The notes below the pieces were generated by a model that was not told the origin of the DNA, ran no database searches, and saw nothing but the letters and a program-made list of their open reading frames with translations. A DNA stretch of 44,456 nucleotides from Lawsonibacter celer. Lineage in GTDB: Bacteria; Bacillota; Clostridia; Oscillospirales; Oscillospiraceae. Below are positions 1 to 7,840 of this stretch, one piece after another. The stretch lies in contig NZ_JACOEA010000010.1 of the NCBI RefSeq assembly GCF_014281125.1, forward strand, positions 1 to 44,456, written 5' to 3'. Numbering within the stretch: position 1 is the first letter of the stretch; every line of letters begins with the position of its first letter. The translations under genes were made by a program, and so were the position numbers.

Positions 1-125
1 CCCGCCTGCCAGCACTCGTACACGTCCTCCGCGATCTCCGCCGGCGTCATCGGCACGTTCGGGTTGTTCTCCTTCTTCGGCCACGCACCTGTCGTCGCTA
101 TCGTGATGATTCTTTTGTTTGTCAT
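1..125 (-). CDS. kce: 3-keto-5-aminohexanoate cleavage enzyme (BKACE family), N-terminal part
   Basis: Partial gene; the 3' end lies beyond base 1. The first 41 codons start at the ATG at 125-123, preceded by a GAGGTG ribosome site seven bases upstream. The N-terminus reads MTNKRIITIATTGAWPKKEN followed by NPNVPMTPAEIAEDVYECWQ. This is the first strand of the BKACE/DUF849 TIM barrel, with the characteristic TGA and a PxTPxEIA helix. Family members condense a beta-keto acid with acetyl-CoA; Kce itself acts in lysine fermentation to butyrate and acetate. The gene follows a sigma-54 promoter and a sigma-54 activator, which is typical for amino-acid fermentation operons. Only the N-terminus is visible, so the substrate is inferred; another BKACE specificity is possible. 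Confidence 0.75.
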   Translation of the reverse strand, partial: MTNKRIITIATTGAWPKKENNPNVPMTPAEIAEDVYECWQA

Positions 126-182
126 AACAAAGCACCTCATTTTCTGTTTTGCTTGTATTTCTCGTACCGGATACTTTTATAA

Positions 183-197
183 GCAAACTTTGTGCCA
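183..197 (-). promoter_or_regulatory. sigma-54 (-24/-12) promoter of kce
   Basis: On the minus strand the bases read TGGCACAAAGTTTGC. The -24 GG and -12 GC are separated by exactly ten bases, as required for RpoN promoters. It lies about 60 bases upstream of the kce start codon and downstream of the sigma-54 activator gene. Confidence 0.8.
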
Positions 198-279
198 TTT
201 TTGCGTTTCCCGCTCAAAAAAGGCTGCAAACAACTGGGGCACCTTGTTTTTTCTTTTTCTGTCTCTGCCTGTGCAAAAG

Positions 280-329
280 ATCAATTTAAAGCGGGCGGTG
301 AAATTATTCACCGCCCGCTTTAAATTGAT
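280..329. repeat. 23-bp perfect palindrome between activator gene and kce
   Basis: Arms 280-302 and 307-329 are perfectly complementary around a 4-base loop. The centre is GGTGAAATTATTCACC, matching the two sites inside the activator gene. It may be the activator-binding site, a terminator of the activator mRNA (the minus-strand tract after it, TCTTTTG, is weak), or both. Confidence 0.7.
297..312. promoter_or_regulatory. candidate upstream activator sequence 1
   Basis: GGTGAAATTATTCACC is an interrupted palindrome GGTGA-N6-TCACC, centred about 115 bases upstream of the -24/-12 promoter. That is a usual distance for sigma-54 enhancer sites. The same pattern occurs twice more at 420-455. Confidence 0.55.
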
Positions 330-395
330 TGTCCGCTTTTTCGTTTTATTTGTTCAAAATTTTCTGTTTTTTACTTCATATTTTGCCTATTTTGC

Positions 396-1949
396 TTAAC
401 TATTCCCTCTTTGACTGGTGGTGATATTTTCCACCGACCGGTGAAAAATGTCACCGTCCATCTCCCTGTGCATTTTTTCTGCACGGCATTTCTTGACCAG
501 TGTGGAATGATCCACGCCCAAGGCTGCGGCGGCGCGGCGCAGCGATCCCTCCCGGGCCACGGTCCGCTGGATCAGCTCCTGCTCAAAGGCACGCACCTGT
601 TCTTTTAAGGTGCCGCCCGTGAGCGCGGCGTCCCGTGGAGGCATTTCCCCGGGATAAAGCGCACTGGCGATCTGCCGGCTGGACAGGGGACCATCCGGGT
701 TCGTGACTACCAGGCGCTCCACCAGGTTCTCCAGCTCCCGGATATTACCCGGCCATGCATACTCCATCAGCAGTTCCAGCCCCTCCGGCGTGAAAGAGGC
801 ATCCTTATTGTATTTTTTGCCGAAGCTCTCACAAAATACCTTTGCCAGATAGGGAATGTCCTCCTGCCGCTCTCTCAGCGGCTTAAGTTCAATGGGTACC
901 ACATTCAGCCGGTAAAACAGGTCCTCCCGAAAACTCCCCCTGCGCACCTGCTCCCGAAGATCCCGGTTTGTAGAGGCAATCACCCGTATATCCAGCTTCA
1001 CCGGGCGGCTTCCGCCGATGCGCATGAGCTCACGCTGCTGGATGACCCGGAGCAGCTTGCTCTGAAGGCTGTATGGCATTTCTCCAATCTCATCCAGGAG
1101 CAGCACCCCCGTGTTCGCCAGTTCAAACAGGCCGGCTTTGCCCGCCTTTCCCGCTCCTGTAAAGGCCCCCGCCTCATAGCCAAAGAGCTCGCTCTCCAGC
1201 AGCTCTGCGGGAATGGCGGCACAGTTTACCTTGATAAAAGGTTTTCCCACGCGGGCGCTGTTCTGATAGATCTCATTGGCCGCCAGCTCCTTTCCCGTTC
1301 CCGACTCTCCGGTGATCAGGACGGTCACATCGGCCGCGGCCACGGTATGGATCAGCTCCACTACCTTGCGCATGGCTTCGCTGTGGTAAAACAGGCGCTT
1401 GTCGCCCGCCTGCTGCCGGCGCAGGTAAGCCAGCTCCTCATTGGCCTTTTTGCTCTCCTCTGTGAGCGTGTGCAGCTGCTTTTCCAAATTCTTCAGTCCA
1501 GAGATGTCCCGGGTATTGGTGACCACCAGCGCCACATTGCCCTGTTCGTCAAACACCGGTGTTCCGGTAACCAGTACCTCCCGATTGAGTCCGAAGATGA
1601 CGGCCACTGAGTTGACCCGTTCCTTTCGCTGAAGTACCCGCTCCGTGACCGAGCCTTTGTACAGTTTCCCCTCTGTCTCAATTTCCGACACCCGGCGACC
1701 CAATATCTGTTCCGGACGAATGCCGGTGGTGCGGGTATAGGCCTCATTGATAAACAGGACTCTGCCCTCGCCGTCGGTAATATGAATTCCATCGTAGAGA
1801 TTTTCGCAGACTTTTCGGAAGTCCACCCGCCCTGGACACAGCTGCACCACCAGCCGGAACAGGGCGTCTCCCTCTTCTCGCGCTCCGCCCGAGGCCAGGA
1901 AGGCCTCCGTCCGCTCCCGCAGCGCCCGGCACATCTGTTTGTTGTCCAT
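396..1949 (-). CDS. PAS-AAA+-Fis sigma-54-dependent transcriptional activator
   Basis: A 517-residue enhancer-binding protein. A PAS sensor domain (about residues 45-150, with [20 protein letters not shown]) is followed by a short coiled coil. The AAA+ domain has Walker A GESGTGKE (214-221), the sigma-54 contact loop GAFTGA (261-266) and Walker [10 protein letters not shown] (282-290). A Fis-type helix-turn-helix lies near 475-497 ([18 protein letters not shown]). There is no response-regulator receiver domain, so activation is likely through ligand or redox sensing by PAS. It lies directly upstream of kce and its sigma-54 promoter on the same strand, so kce is the obvious target. The last 20 codons contain two palindromes matching the proposed enhancer site, and residues after the HTH look like a non-conserved tail. 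The start at 1949 gives the full PAS domain. The effector cannot be read from sequence. Confidence 0.9.
   Translation of the reverse strand: MDNKQMCRALRERTEAFLASGGAREEGDALFRLVVQLCPGRVDFRKVCENLYDGIHITDGEGRVLFINEAYTRTTGIRPEQILGRRVSEIETEGKLYKGSVTERVLQRKERVNSVAVIFGLNREVLVTGTPVFDEQGNVALVVTNTRDISGLKNLEKQLHTLTEESKKANEELAYLRRQQAGDKRLFYHSEAMRKVVELIHTVAAADVTVLITGESGTGKELAANEIYQNSARVGKPFIKVNCAAIPAELLESELFGYEAGAFTGAGKAGKAGLFELANTGVLLLDEIGEMPYSLQSKLLRVIQQRELMRIGGSRPVKLDIRVIASTNRDLREQVRRGSFREDLFYRLNVVPIELKPLRERQEDIPYLAKVFCESFGKKYNKDASFTPEGLELLMEYAWPGNIRELENLVERLVVTNPDGPLSSRQIASALYPGEMPPRDAALTGGTLKEQVRAFEQELIQRTVAREGSLRRAAAALGVDHSTLVKKCRAEKMHREMDGDIFHRSVENITTSQRGNS
420..455. promoter_or_regulatory. candidate upstream activator sequences 2 and 3, inside the activator coding sequence
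   Basis: GGTGATATTTTCCACC (420-435) and GGTGAAAAATGTCACC (440-455) repeat the site at 297-312, with centres 20 bp apart (about two helical turns). They lie in the last 20 codons of the activator gene and encode its tail, [14 protein letters not shown]. Three sites of the same form upstream of one sigma-54 promoter suggest cooperative binding of the activator's Fis-type HTH. Confidence 0.55.
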
Positions 1950-2484
1950 CCGTCCCCCTCCTGTTCTCCTGCCCGCTTACTTTGTCTGTTTTATTATTAT
2001 ACATGCCGAATCCGCCCCCGCGCAACTTTTTCCCGCCCTGCTCCGTCTTTTCTTTGGCGGGGCACTGTGTCTGTTTCGCTAAGGCGGCAGGTACCGCATT
2101 GGCCACCGCCAGCTCTTCCCGGGCAAAGTAATCCAGGATGGTCAACCCCCGCCGCTCCGCCAGGTCCCGGGCCGCCTGGCTCACCCTTCCGCCGCAGAGC
2201 ACCTGTTCCGGCCGGAGGGCCGCCAGCACCCGCTCCAACGGCCAGCTTTGCGTGGAAAGCGGCGTATTGAGCCGCAGGTCTTCTCCCACCGCCGGCAGGG
2301 GAAGCACCACGCAGTCGGCCTGTGAAATTCCCTCCAACCCGCTCTCCGCCCGCACGCCGGGCAGCGCGCCCGCTTCTTCCAGGGCTAAGGTGTGGACCGC
2401 GTGGCCGTCGCCTGCCAGCAGCTCTGCCAGCTTGCTCTGGCGCAGGTCTCCGCCCAGCACCCAGATATTCCATCGATGTCTCAT
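1744..2484 (-). pseudogene. dpaA: dipicolinate synthase subunit A, N-terminal remnant
   Basis: The reading frame opens well, with GGAGG seven bases before the ATG at 2484. For 132 codons (2484-2089) it resembles SpoVFA/DpaA: a Rossmann-like start IWVLGGDLRQSKLAELL, the VVLPLPA strand, and LDYFAREELAVANAVP, which in intact proteins continues as T(A/V)EG. Here homology stops at NAVP. The frame then runs through low-complexity coding into the regulator gene, out of frame with it, ending at 1744. Intact DpaA is close to 300 residues with a C-terminal NAD-binding domain, which is absent. DpaA makes dipicolinate for spores. The C-terminal half and any dpaB partner are missing from this strand, so I read this as a deletion remnant, possibly still transcribed toward the activator gene. 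Confidence 0.65.
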
Positions 2485-2636
2485 GGCACTCTCCTCCGTT
2501 ATCCTGGCTGTTCCATCCTATTCCGGCGCCGGAAAAGGGTGCGCAGGTTTGACATTCCGCCTTCTCTCCGTTACAATCTCTTTAGCGCTGCGCGGAGATC
2601 CCACTTGCGCGGCCACGGAAAAAGAGGTATTCTAAT

Positions 2637-3413
2637 ATGATAGATCTTCCCTCCCTGCGCGCGCTTGTGCTTGCGCTGATTGCCGGCCTGTCCACGCTGC
2701 TGGGCGCCCTGGCCGTATTTACCACGCGGCAGCGCAGCCAGCGGCTTCTGGCCGTCAGCCTTGGCTTTGCCGCGGGTGTGATGCTGTCGGTGTCTTTTAC
2801 CGATCTGTTCCCCAATGCCCGGGAGCTGCTCAGCGCAGCCTCCGGCACCCGGCCCGGCGCGGTACTCTCGGTGGCCGCCCTGGCCGGCGGCATCCTGCTG
2901 GCAATGGCTCTGGACCATTTGGTCCCCCACGAGGCCTTTGACCAGGCCACCGGAGAGGCTCCTCACAAAAACCTGCTTCGGGTGGGCGTGGTATCCACGC
3001 TGGCCATTGCCCTGCACAATCTGCCCGAAGGCATGGCTACCTTTATGGCCGGCTATGAGGACGCGACCCTGGGGCTGACCATTGCCTTCGCCATCGCCAT
3101 GCACAACATTCCGGAGGGCATTACGGTAGCCATGCCCATCTGGTACGCCACTGGCAGCCGCAGACGTGCCTTTCGCTACACCCTGCTCTCCGCTCTGGCC
3201 GAGCCGGCGGGCGCGGGGCTGGCCTTTCTGGTGCTCCGCCCGTTCATCAGCGACATGCTGCTGGGCAGTCTGTTCGGCGTGGTGTCCGGCATCATGATCT
3301 ATATCGCGGTGGAGGAGCTGATTCCCTCCTCCCGGCAGTACGGCCACGACCGCAGCGCCCTGTGGGCTACCTTCGCGGGCATCTGTCTGATGCCTCTGAC
3401 GCACTTGTTCTGA
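2637..3413 (+). CDS. zupT: ZIP-family zinc (divalent metal) transporter
   Basis: A 258-residue integral membrane protein with about eight hydrophobic segments. It carries the two ZIP metal-binding helices, HNLPEG (127-132) and HNIPEG (156-161), on TM4 and TM5, and a short His-containing loop between TM3 and TM4 (HLVPHEAF). ZupT/ZIP proteins import Zn2+ and other divalent cations across the cytoplasmic membrane. Start at 2637 follows an AGAGG site. The gene is transcribed divergently from the dpaA remnant. The next gene begins within a few bases, so zupT, the ThrE-type exporter pair and the HAD gene probably form one operon. Metal preference cannot be assigned; no metal-responsive operator was recognised upstream. 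Confidence 0.85.
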   Translation: MIDLPSLRALVLALIAGLSTLLGALAVFTTRQRSQRLLAVSLGFAAGVMLSVSFTDLFPNARELLSAASGTRPGAVLSVAALAGGILLAMALDHLVPHEAFDQATGEAPHKNLLRVGVVSTLAIALHNLPEGMATFMAGYEDATLGLTIAFAIAMHNIPEGITVAMPIWYATGSRRRAFRYTLLSALAEPAGAGLAFLVLRPFISDMLLGSLFGVVSGIMIYIAVEELIPSSRQYGHDRSALWATFAGICLMPLTHLF

Positions 3414-3437
3414 TGTTTGACAGGGTGGTGTTCGCCT

Positions 3438-4211
3438 TTGCCTTTGGACTATGACAAGTTAATGGCTCTCTCCGCGGAGCTGGGCTACCGTCTGATGGAG
3501 AGCGGCGCGGAGATTTACCGGGTAGAAGAGTCCATGCAGCTGCTGCTCCACGCTTACGGCGTCACCTTCGGCGAGGTATTCGCCATTCCCAACTGCATTA
3601 TCGTGACGCTCACCGCCCCGGACGGCCGCCCTGTCACACAGATCCGCCGCGTCCCCGCCCACGGCACGAATCTGGACCAGGTGGAGCGGCTCAACGACCT
3701 GTGCCGCCGCCTGTGCCGGGGCACCCCGCCCCTGGACGAGGCGGCCGCCCTGCTGGAGGAAACCCTCCGCCGGCCGCGCAGCTACTCCCTGCCGGTACAG
3801 CTGTTCGCCTACTTTCTGGGCTGCGGCTCCTTCGTGCTGTTTTTTGGCGGCAGCTGGCGGGACGGCCTGTGTGGCGGGGTATGCGGCACGATTCTGGGTC
3901 TGTGTCTGACCGGGATGAACCGGCTGCGCACTAACGCCTTCTTTAAAACCATTGCCGGGGCGCTGATCTCCGCACTGATCGCTGTGCTTCTGGTCGGGCT
4001 GCGCCTTGGCGCGCATCAGGACCGGATCATTATCGGCACGCTGATGGTCCTGGTTCCGGGGATCGCGTTCACCAACGCCATGCGGGATGTGATGGCCGGA
4101 GACATGGTGGCAGGCATCAGCAAAATTACCGAGGCGCTGTTCATTGGCGCGGCCATTGCTCTGGGCACCGCGCTTGCCCTGGGCCTGGCGCGGATGCTGG
4201 GGGGTGGCTGA
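3438..4211 (+). CDS. threonine/serine exporter ThrE family, large subunit (DUF1212)
   Basis: The N-terminal cytoplasmic domain contains GYRLMESGAEIYRVEESM, the signature of the ThrE N-terminal (DUF1212) domain. About five transmembrane helices follow from residue 120 onward. In Corynebacterium ThrE the two halves are fused; here, as in many Firmicutes, the second half is the adjacent gene at 4213. The best start is the TTG at 3438, ten bases after AGGGTGG. An upstream TTG at 3417 would add seven residues but has no ribosome site, and a TTG at 3444 is also possible. Predicted to export small amino acids or peptides together with its neighbour; the true substrate is unknown. Confidence 0.8.
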   Translation: MPLDYDKLMALSAELGYRLMESGAEIYRVEESMQLLLHAYGVTFGEVFAIPNCIIVTLTAPDGRPVTQIRRVPAHGTNLDQVERLNDLCRRLCRGTPPLDEAAALLEETLRRPRSYSLPVQLFAYFLGCGSFVLFFGGSWRDGLCGGVCGTILGLCLTGMNRLRTNAFFKTIAGALISALIAVLLVGLRLGAHQDRIIIGTLMVLVPGIAFTNAMRDVMAGDMVAGISKITEALFIGAAIALGTALALGLARMLGGG

Positions 4212-4212
4212 G

Positions 4213-4665
4213 ATGGCGGTGTGGAACTCACTCCTCTTCCCCTGCCTGTGCGCCTTTGGGGGCTGTCTGGGCTTCTGCTTCCTCTTCAATGTCCACGGGC
4301 CGAACATGCTTCTGTGCGCCCTGGGCGGGACGCTGGGCTGGATGGCCTATCTGCTCTGCGCGCCGCTGGTGCACAGCGACATCATTCAGTCCTTTCTGGC
4401 CGCCCTGGTGATCTCCGTCTGGTCGGAGGTCATGGCCCGGCTGCGCAAGTGCCCGGTCACTACCTATCTGCTGCTGGCCCTGTTTCCCCTGGTCCCCGGC
4501 GGCGGCATCTACTATACCATGGAGCACGCCATGGCCGGAGAGACCCAGGCCTTTCTGGACTCACTGCTGCACACCCTCGGGCTTGCCGGCGCTCTGGCGG
4601 TGGGCGTGCTGATGGTGGCCTCGGTGGCGCGGCTGTTTACCGCCTGGCGGCAGCGCCGCCGCTGA
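4213..4665 (+). CDS. threonine/serine exporter ThrE family, small subunit (DUF3815)
   Basis: A 150-residue membrane protein starting MAVWNSLLFPCLCAFGGCLG, with four hydrophobic segments and the conserved LVPGGGIYYTM motif of the ThrE C-terminal (DUF3815) half. The ATG at 4213 is one base after the stop of the large subunit (TGAGATG), implying translational coupling and a 1:1 complex. A longer frame opening at 4144 overlaps the upstream gene and has no ribosome site, so it was not used. Confidence 0.8.
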   Translation: MAVWNSLLFPCLCAFGGCLGFCFLFNVHGPNMLLCALGGTLGWMAYLLCAPLVHSDIIQSFLAALVISVWSEVMARLRKCPVTTYLLLALFPLVPGGGIYYTMEHAMAGETQAFLDSLLHTLGLAGALAVGVLMVASVARLFTAWRQRRR

Positions 4666-4679
4666 AAGGAGGGCTCCCT

Positions 4680-5369
4680 GTGCCAAGCTATCAATATCTT
4701 CTCTTTGACGCGGACAACACGCTTTTTGACTTTGACCGCTCCGAACACGAGGCGCTCCGCCTCACGCTGGAGGAGGCGGGCTGTCCCTTCAACGATGTGA
4801 CCGAAGGGCTCTATGTGGCCATCAACCGGGCGCTGTGGACCCGATTTGACCTGGGCGAAATTCCCCGGGAGCGGCTGGTGGTGGAGCGCTTTGACGCCTT
4901 CCTGCGTATCATGGGCCTGTCCGGCGATCCCCAGGCACTCAACCGCGCCTATCTGGACCATCTGGCCCACACCGTCATCCTCTATCCCGGCGCGGAGGAC
5001 CTGTGCCGCCGTCTGGCCGGGCGGTATACCCTGGCCATTATTACCAACGGGGTGGCCCGTGCCCAGCGGGGCCGGTTTGAGCGCTCCCCCCTGCGGGATG
5101 TCATTCCCTGGCTGTTCATCTCTGAGGAGGTGGGCGCCAGCAAGCCCCAGCCGGCGTTTTTCCAGCGGGTCTTTCGGGATATGGGCATTGACGACCCCAG
5201 CCGCGCCCTGGTCATCGGGGACAACCTGCTCACTGATGTGTGGGGAGGGCTGAACGCGGGGGCGGACGCATGCTGGCTGAATCCCCGCCGCCTGCCAGTC
5301 GCTCCGGACGTGCGCCCCACCTGGGAGGCCGACGGCTTTCCCGCCCTGGAGGCGCTGCTCCTTGGGTAA
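4680..5369 (+). CDS. HAD-superfamily hydrolase, YjjG-type nucleotidase-like
   Basis: A 229-residue protein with the HAD motif I LLFDADNTLFDFD (nucleophile Asp10, acid Asp12), motif II IITNG, a lysine in GASKPQPAFF and motif III VIGDNLLTDVWGG. The cap sits after motif I (subfamily IA), as in YjjG/TIGR02254 pyrimidine 5'-nucleotidases. The GTG start at 4680 follows AAAGGAGGG at 4665-4673 with good spacing; the much longer open frame upstream is read-through of the preceding gene's alternate frame. It is the last gene of the zupT-thrE run. A housecleaning nucleotidase role is family knowledge; the actual substrate is unproven. Confidence 0.8.
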   Translation: MPSYQYLLFDADNTLFDFDRSEHEALRLTLEEAGCPFNDVTEGLYVAINRALWTRFDLGEIPRERLVVERFDAFLRIMGLSGDPQALNRAYLDHLAHTVILYPGAEDLCRRLAGRYTLAIITNGVARAQRGRFERSPLRDVIPWLFISEEVGASKPQPAFFQRVFRDMGIDDPSRALVIGDNLLTDVWGGLNAGADACWLNPRRLPVAPDVRPTWEADGFPALEALLLG

Positions 5370-5443
5370 TTTTTTTACCCGGAACGTCGAAATCTGACCA
5401 TTTCGGTCTCTTGATTTTATACATAAATGAGGTGTTCCTTTTT

Positions 5444-6379
5444 ATGGCTTCCCACACGCCCCGTCACCTGGAACCGTCCCGCAAGAAGCGGCCCCGCTCC
5501 CCGAAGCTGCCCCTGCTGCTGGCCGCCGCCGCAGTTGTGGTCTGCGCGATTGCTCTCCCCTCCATCGGCGCGCCCGCCTCACCCGGCCCCAGCTCCTCCA
5601 CCTCCTCGCCCCAGGCGGCTGCCACACCAACTCCCACGCCGGAGCCGACGCCCGCCCCACCCCCCACGCCTACCCCCACGCCGGAGCCGGTCTATGACTT
5701 TTCCCAGGCCGCGCCCGCATCCGACCCGGTGGAGATGGACTACTTTGCAGATGCGCTGTTTATCGGGGACTCCCGCACCGACGGCCTGCAGCTGTACAGC
5801 GGCATCAAAGGCGCCACCTTTTACTGTTACAAGGGGCTGACCGTGTTTGAGCTGCAGGACCGCAAGGTGGTGGAGCTGGACGGCGGCACCTATTCCGTGG
5901 CCGAGGCCCTGGAGCGGCGTCAATACGCCAAGGTATACATCTCCCTGGGCATCAATGAGCTGGGCTATTTTAACGATCAGGCATTTGAAGATACCTTCCG
6001 CGCCTTTCTCCGGCAGCTCAGGCAGCTGCAGCCCGACGCCGTGATCTATCTGGAAAATCTGGTTCCTGTCAATCCGGATAAGTGCAAGGAATACAAGCAA
6101 CCCTACTATGTGACCAATGAACAGGTGGCGGTCTATAACGAAATCTTCTCCCGGCTAGCTCCGGAGGAGCATGTGGTGCTTCTGGACGTGGCCTCCGCCC
6201 TCAGCGACGAGACCGGCATTCTGGCCCGGGAGAACACGGTGGACGGCGTACACTTTACCAAGGCCTGGTACAAGACCTGGCTGGACTATCTGATGACCCA
6301 TACGGTGGACCCGTTGGAATATCAGGCGGGGCAGAGCGCGCCCGTCGCTGAGGAAGGAGAAACTGCAAATGAAGCTTAA
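5444..6379 (+). CDS. secreted or membrane-anchored SGNH/GDSL hydrolase (first paralogue)
   Basis: A 311-residue protein. A basic N-terminus and one hydrophobic helix (about residues 24-42) are followed by a Pro/Thr-rich linker with repeated TPTPEP units (about 60-83), then an SGNH catalytic domain. The nucleophile block is ALFIGDSRTDGL, the G/N block is SLGINELGYFNDQ, and the catalytic Asp/His block is VDGVHFTKAWY. It is therefore an extracytoplasmic esterase or acetyl-transfer-type enzyme tethered by its signal anchor. ATG 5444 lies nine bases after GAGGTG. The stop overlaps the start of the lipoprotein at 6369. A second paralogue is at 6968, next to a SigV-like sigma factor. Substrate unknown; cell-wall O-acetyl groups are a reasonable guess. 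Confidence 0.8.
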   Translation: MASHTPRHLEPSRKKRPRSPKLPLLLAAAAVVVCAIALPSIGAPASPGPSSSTSSPQAAATPTPTPEPTPAPPPTPTPTPEPVYDFSQAAPASDPVEMDYFADALFIGDSRTDGLQLYSGIKGATFYCYKGLTVFELQDRKVVELDGGTYSVAEALERRQYAKVYISLGINELGYFNDQAFEDTFRAFLRQLRQLQPDAVIYLENLVPVNPDKCKEYKQPYYVTNEQVAVYNEIFSRLAPEEHVVLLDVASALSDETGILARENTVDGVHFTKAWYKTWLDYLMTHTVDPLEYQAGQSAPVAEEGETANEA

Positions 6380-6836
6380 AAACCTGCGGCTGCTGCCGCT
6401 GCTGCTGGCCCTCTGTCTGGCCCTGGCCGCCTGCGGCAGTGGGGACAGCAAGGCCGGCGTGGACCCGGCCAAGACCGCCCAAGCCCTGCTGGACTCCGGC
6501 GCGTTTGCCGGCGCCCTGGACACCATGGACACTGAGACCGCCTGCCAGCTTTACGGCATCGACTACGGGGACGTGACCGACGGTATTGTCTACGGCTCCC
6601 TCTCCTCCGGTGCGGAGGAGATCGCCATCTTCCGCATGAAGAGCACCGACGCGGCCCAGGCCGCCCTGTCCGGCCTGGAGCAGCGGGTGGAGGATCAGCG
6701 CGCCGCCCTGAAGGACTACATGCCCGAGGAGGTGGCCAAGCTGGACGGGGCCATTGTGACCCAATTGGGAGACTCCGCCATCCTGGTGGTGGCCGCGGAC
6801 CCGGATTTGGCCCAAAAAACGCTGGACGCACAATAA
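6369..6836 (+). CDS. DUF4358 lipoprotein
   Basis: A 155-residue protein with a lipoprotein signal ending LALAACGS (lipidated Cys at about residue 21), followed by a soluble domain typical of DUF4358: a mixed alpha/beta fold with YGIDYGDVTDGIVYGS, then an AVFRMKS-like strand (here AIFRMKSTDAAQ) and VEDQRAALKDYMPEEVAKL. It would sit on the outer face of the membrane. The ATG overlaps the end of the SGNH gene by 11 bases and the gene is closed by a strong terminator, so the two form a small operon. DUF4358 proteins are frequent near SGNH genes in Clostridia; function is unknown. Confidence 0.75.
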   Translation: MKLKNLRLLPLLLALCLALAACGSGDSKAGVDPAKTAQALLDSGAFAGALDTMDTETACQLYGIDYGDVTDGIVYGSLSSGAEEIAIFRMKSTDAAQAALSGLEQRVEDQRAALKDYMPEEVAKLDGAIVTQLGDSAILVVAADPDLAQKTLDAQ

Positions 6837-6848
6837 CCTTTCCATCAG

Positions 6849-6884
6849 AAAAAGGGAGCGGACGAAATCGTCCGCTCCCTTTTT
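6849..6884 (+). terminator. intrinsic terminator
   Basis: The hairpin has arms AAAAAGGGAGCGGACG and its complement around a 4-base loop, followed by a T-run. It ends the SGNH/DUF4358 transcript. Confidence 0.9.
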
Positions 6885-6903
6885 TATTTTTTTGCCTGTA
6901 TAA

Positions 6904-6933
6904 AACAACTTTTCCCGCCCTATCCTGGTCTAT
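6904..6933 (+). promoter_or_regulatory. candidate ECF-type promoter
   Basis: An AAC motif with a T-tract (ACAACTTTT) lies 17 bases from GGTCTA, close to the AAC-N16-CGTC pattern of SigV/SigW-type promoters. It sits 35 bases upstream of the second SGNH gene, which heads the sigma/anti-sigma operon, so autoregulation is plausible. Spacing is one base longer than ideal. Confidence 0.4.
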
Positions 6934-6967
6934 TAGATAGAGCAACAGACAGAAAGGATGACCCGCC

Positions 6968-7816
6968 ATGCCCCCCACCCGCAGAAAGCGCCGGAGGCGC
7001 CGCCCTTTTCTCCCCTATTTTTTTCGCGTTCTGGCCGCCGGGCTTCTGCTGGCGCTACTCCTGACCGGCGGTGTCACCCTGGCCCGCCAGGGGGAAGCGG
7101 TGCTGCCCACCCCTACCGCCGCCGCTCCCCTTCCCGAGTCCAGCTCCGCCCCACTCCCCTCTTCCACACCTGCCCCTGCGCCCATGCCGGAGCCGGAGGC
7201 TCCCTATGACTACGCTGCGCCGGTACCCGAAGCCGAGGCGGTGGGGGACGACTGGTTTTCCGACGCGGCTTTTGTGGGGGATTCCCGGACGGAGGGCCTC
7301 TGTCTCTACTCCGGGGTCCAGCCCGGCGCATGCCTGGCCTACCGCGGGCTGACCGTACAGTCCGCCCGCACCGAGGCCTCCATCCGGGTGAACGGAGAAA
7401 AGATGACCGCCCTGGAGGGCCTGGAGCGGGGCGCCTACGGGAAGGTATACGTGATGCTGGGCGTCAACGAGCTGGGCTGGTACAATGACCAGCGCTATTA
7501 CGACAACTATGCCGACCTGATCGACCTGATCCGGGAGGTGCAGCCCGAGGCGCAGATCTATCTCCAAACCCTGATTCCGGTGACGAGCAAAAAATCCGCC
7601 GGCTCCTATATCAACAATCCGCAGATTCTGGTGTATAATGACATTATCGCTCAGCTGGCGGAGGAAAAGCAGGTTTTTCTGGTGGATGTGTGGTCGGCCT
7701 TTGCCGAGGCTGACGGCGCGCTGGACGAGGCGGGCAGTGTGGACGGCGTGCATCTGACCAGGTCGTACTATCAGCGCTGGCTGGACTACCTCAAGGCCCA
7801 CACGGTGGCAGAATAA
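6968..7816 (+). CDS. secreted or membrane-anchored SGNH/GDSL hydrolase (second paralogue)
   Basis: A 282-residue paralogue of the gene at 5444 with the same plan: an Arg-rich start (RRKRRRRRP), one transmembrane anchor (about residues 20-38), a Pro/Ser/Thr linker, then the SGNH domain with AFVGDSRTEGL, MLGVNELGWYNDQRYY and VDGVHLTRSYY. Ser, Gly, Asn and Asp/His blocks are all present, so it should be active outside the membrane. Only about 25 bases separate it from the sigma-factor gene downstream, so it is probably co-transcribed with, and controlled by, that sigma factor. In Bacillus SigV regulons the acyltransferase OatA carries an SGNH domain; the parallel suggests cell-wall O-acetylation or deacetylation, but this is inference. 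Confidence 0.8.
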   Translation: MPPTRRKRRRRRPFLPYFFRVLAAGLLLALLLTGGVTLARQGEAVLPTPTAAAPLPESSSAPLPSSTPAPAPMPEPEAPYDYAAPVPEAEAVGDDWFSDAAFVGDSRTEGLCLYSGVQPGACLAYRGLTVQSARTEASIRVNGEKMTALEGLERGAYGKVYVMLGVNELGWYNDQRYYDNYADLIDLIREVQPEAQIYLQTLIPVTSKKSAGSYINNPQILVYNDIIAQLAEEKQVFLVDVWSAFAEADGALDEAGSVDGVHLTRSYYQRWLDYLKAHTVAE

Positions 7817-7840
7817 GCGAGCAAAGGAGCGCCGGGCGCT

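Noticed and set aside
64..399. 111-codon ORF on the plus strand in the kce/activator intergenic region
   Set aside because: Phe-rich translation of T-rich regulatory DNA, no ribosome site, and it overlaps the sigma-54 promoter and palindrome.
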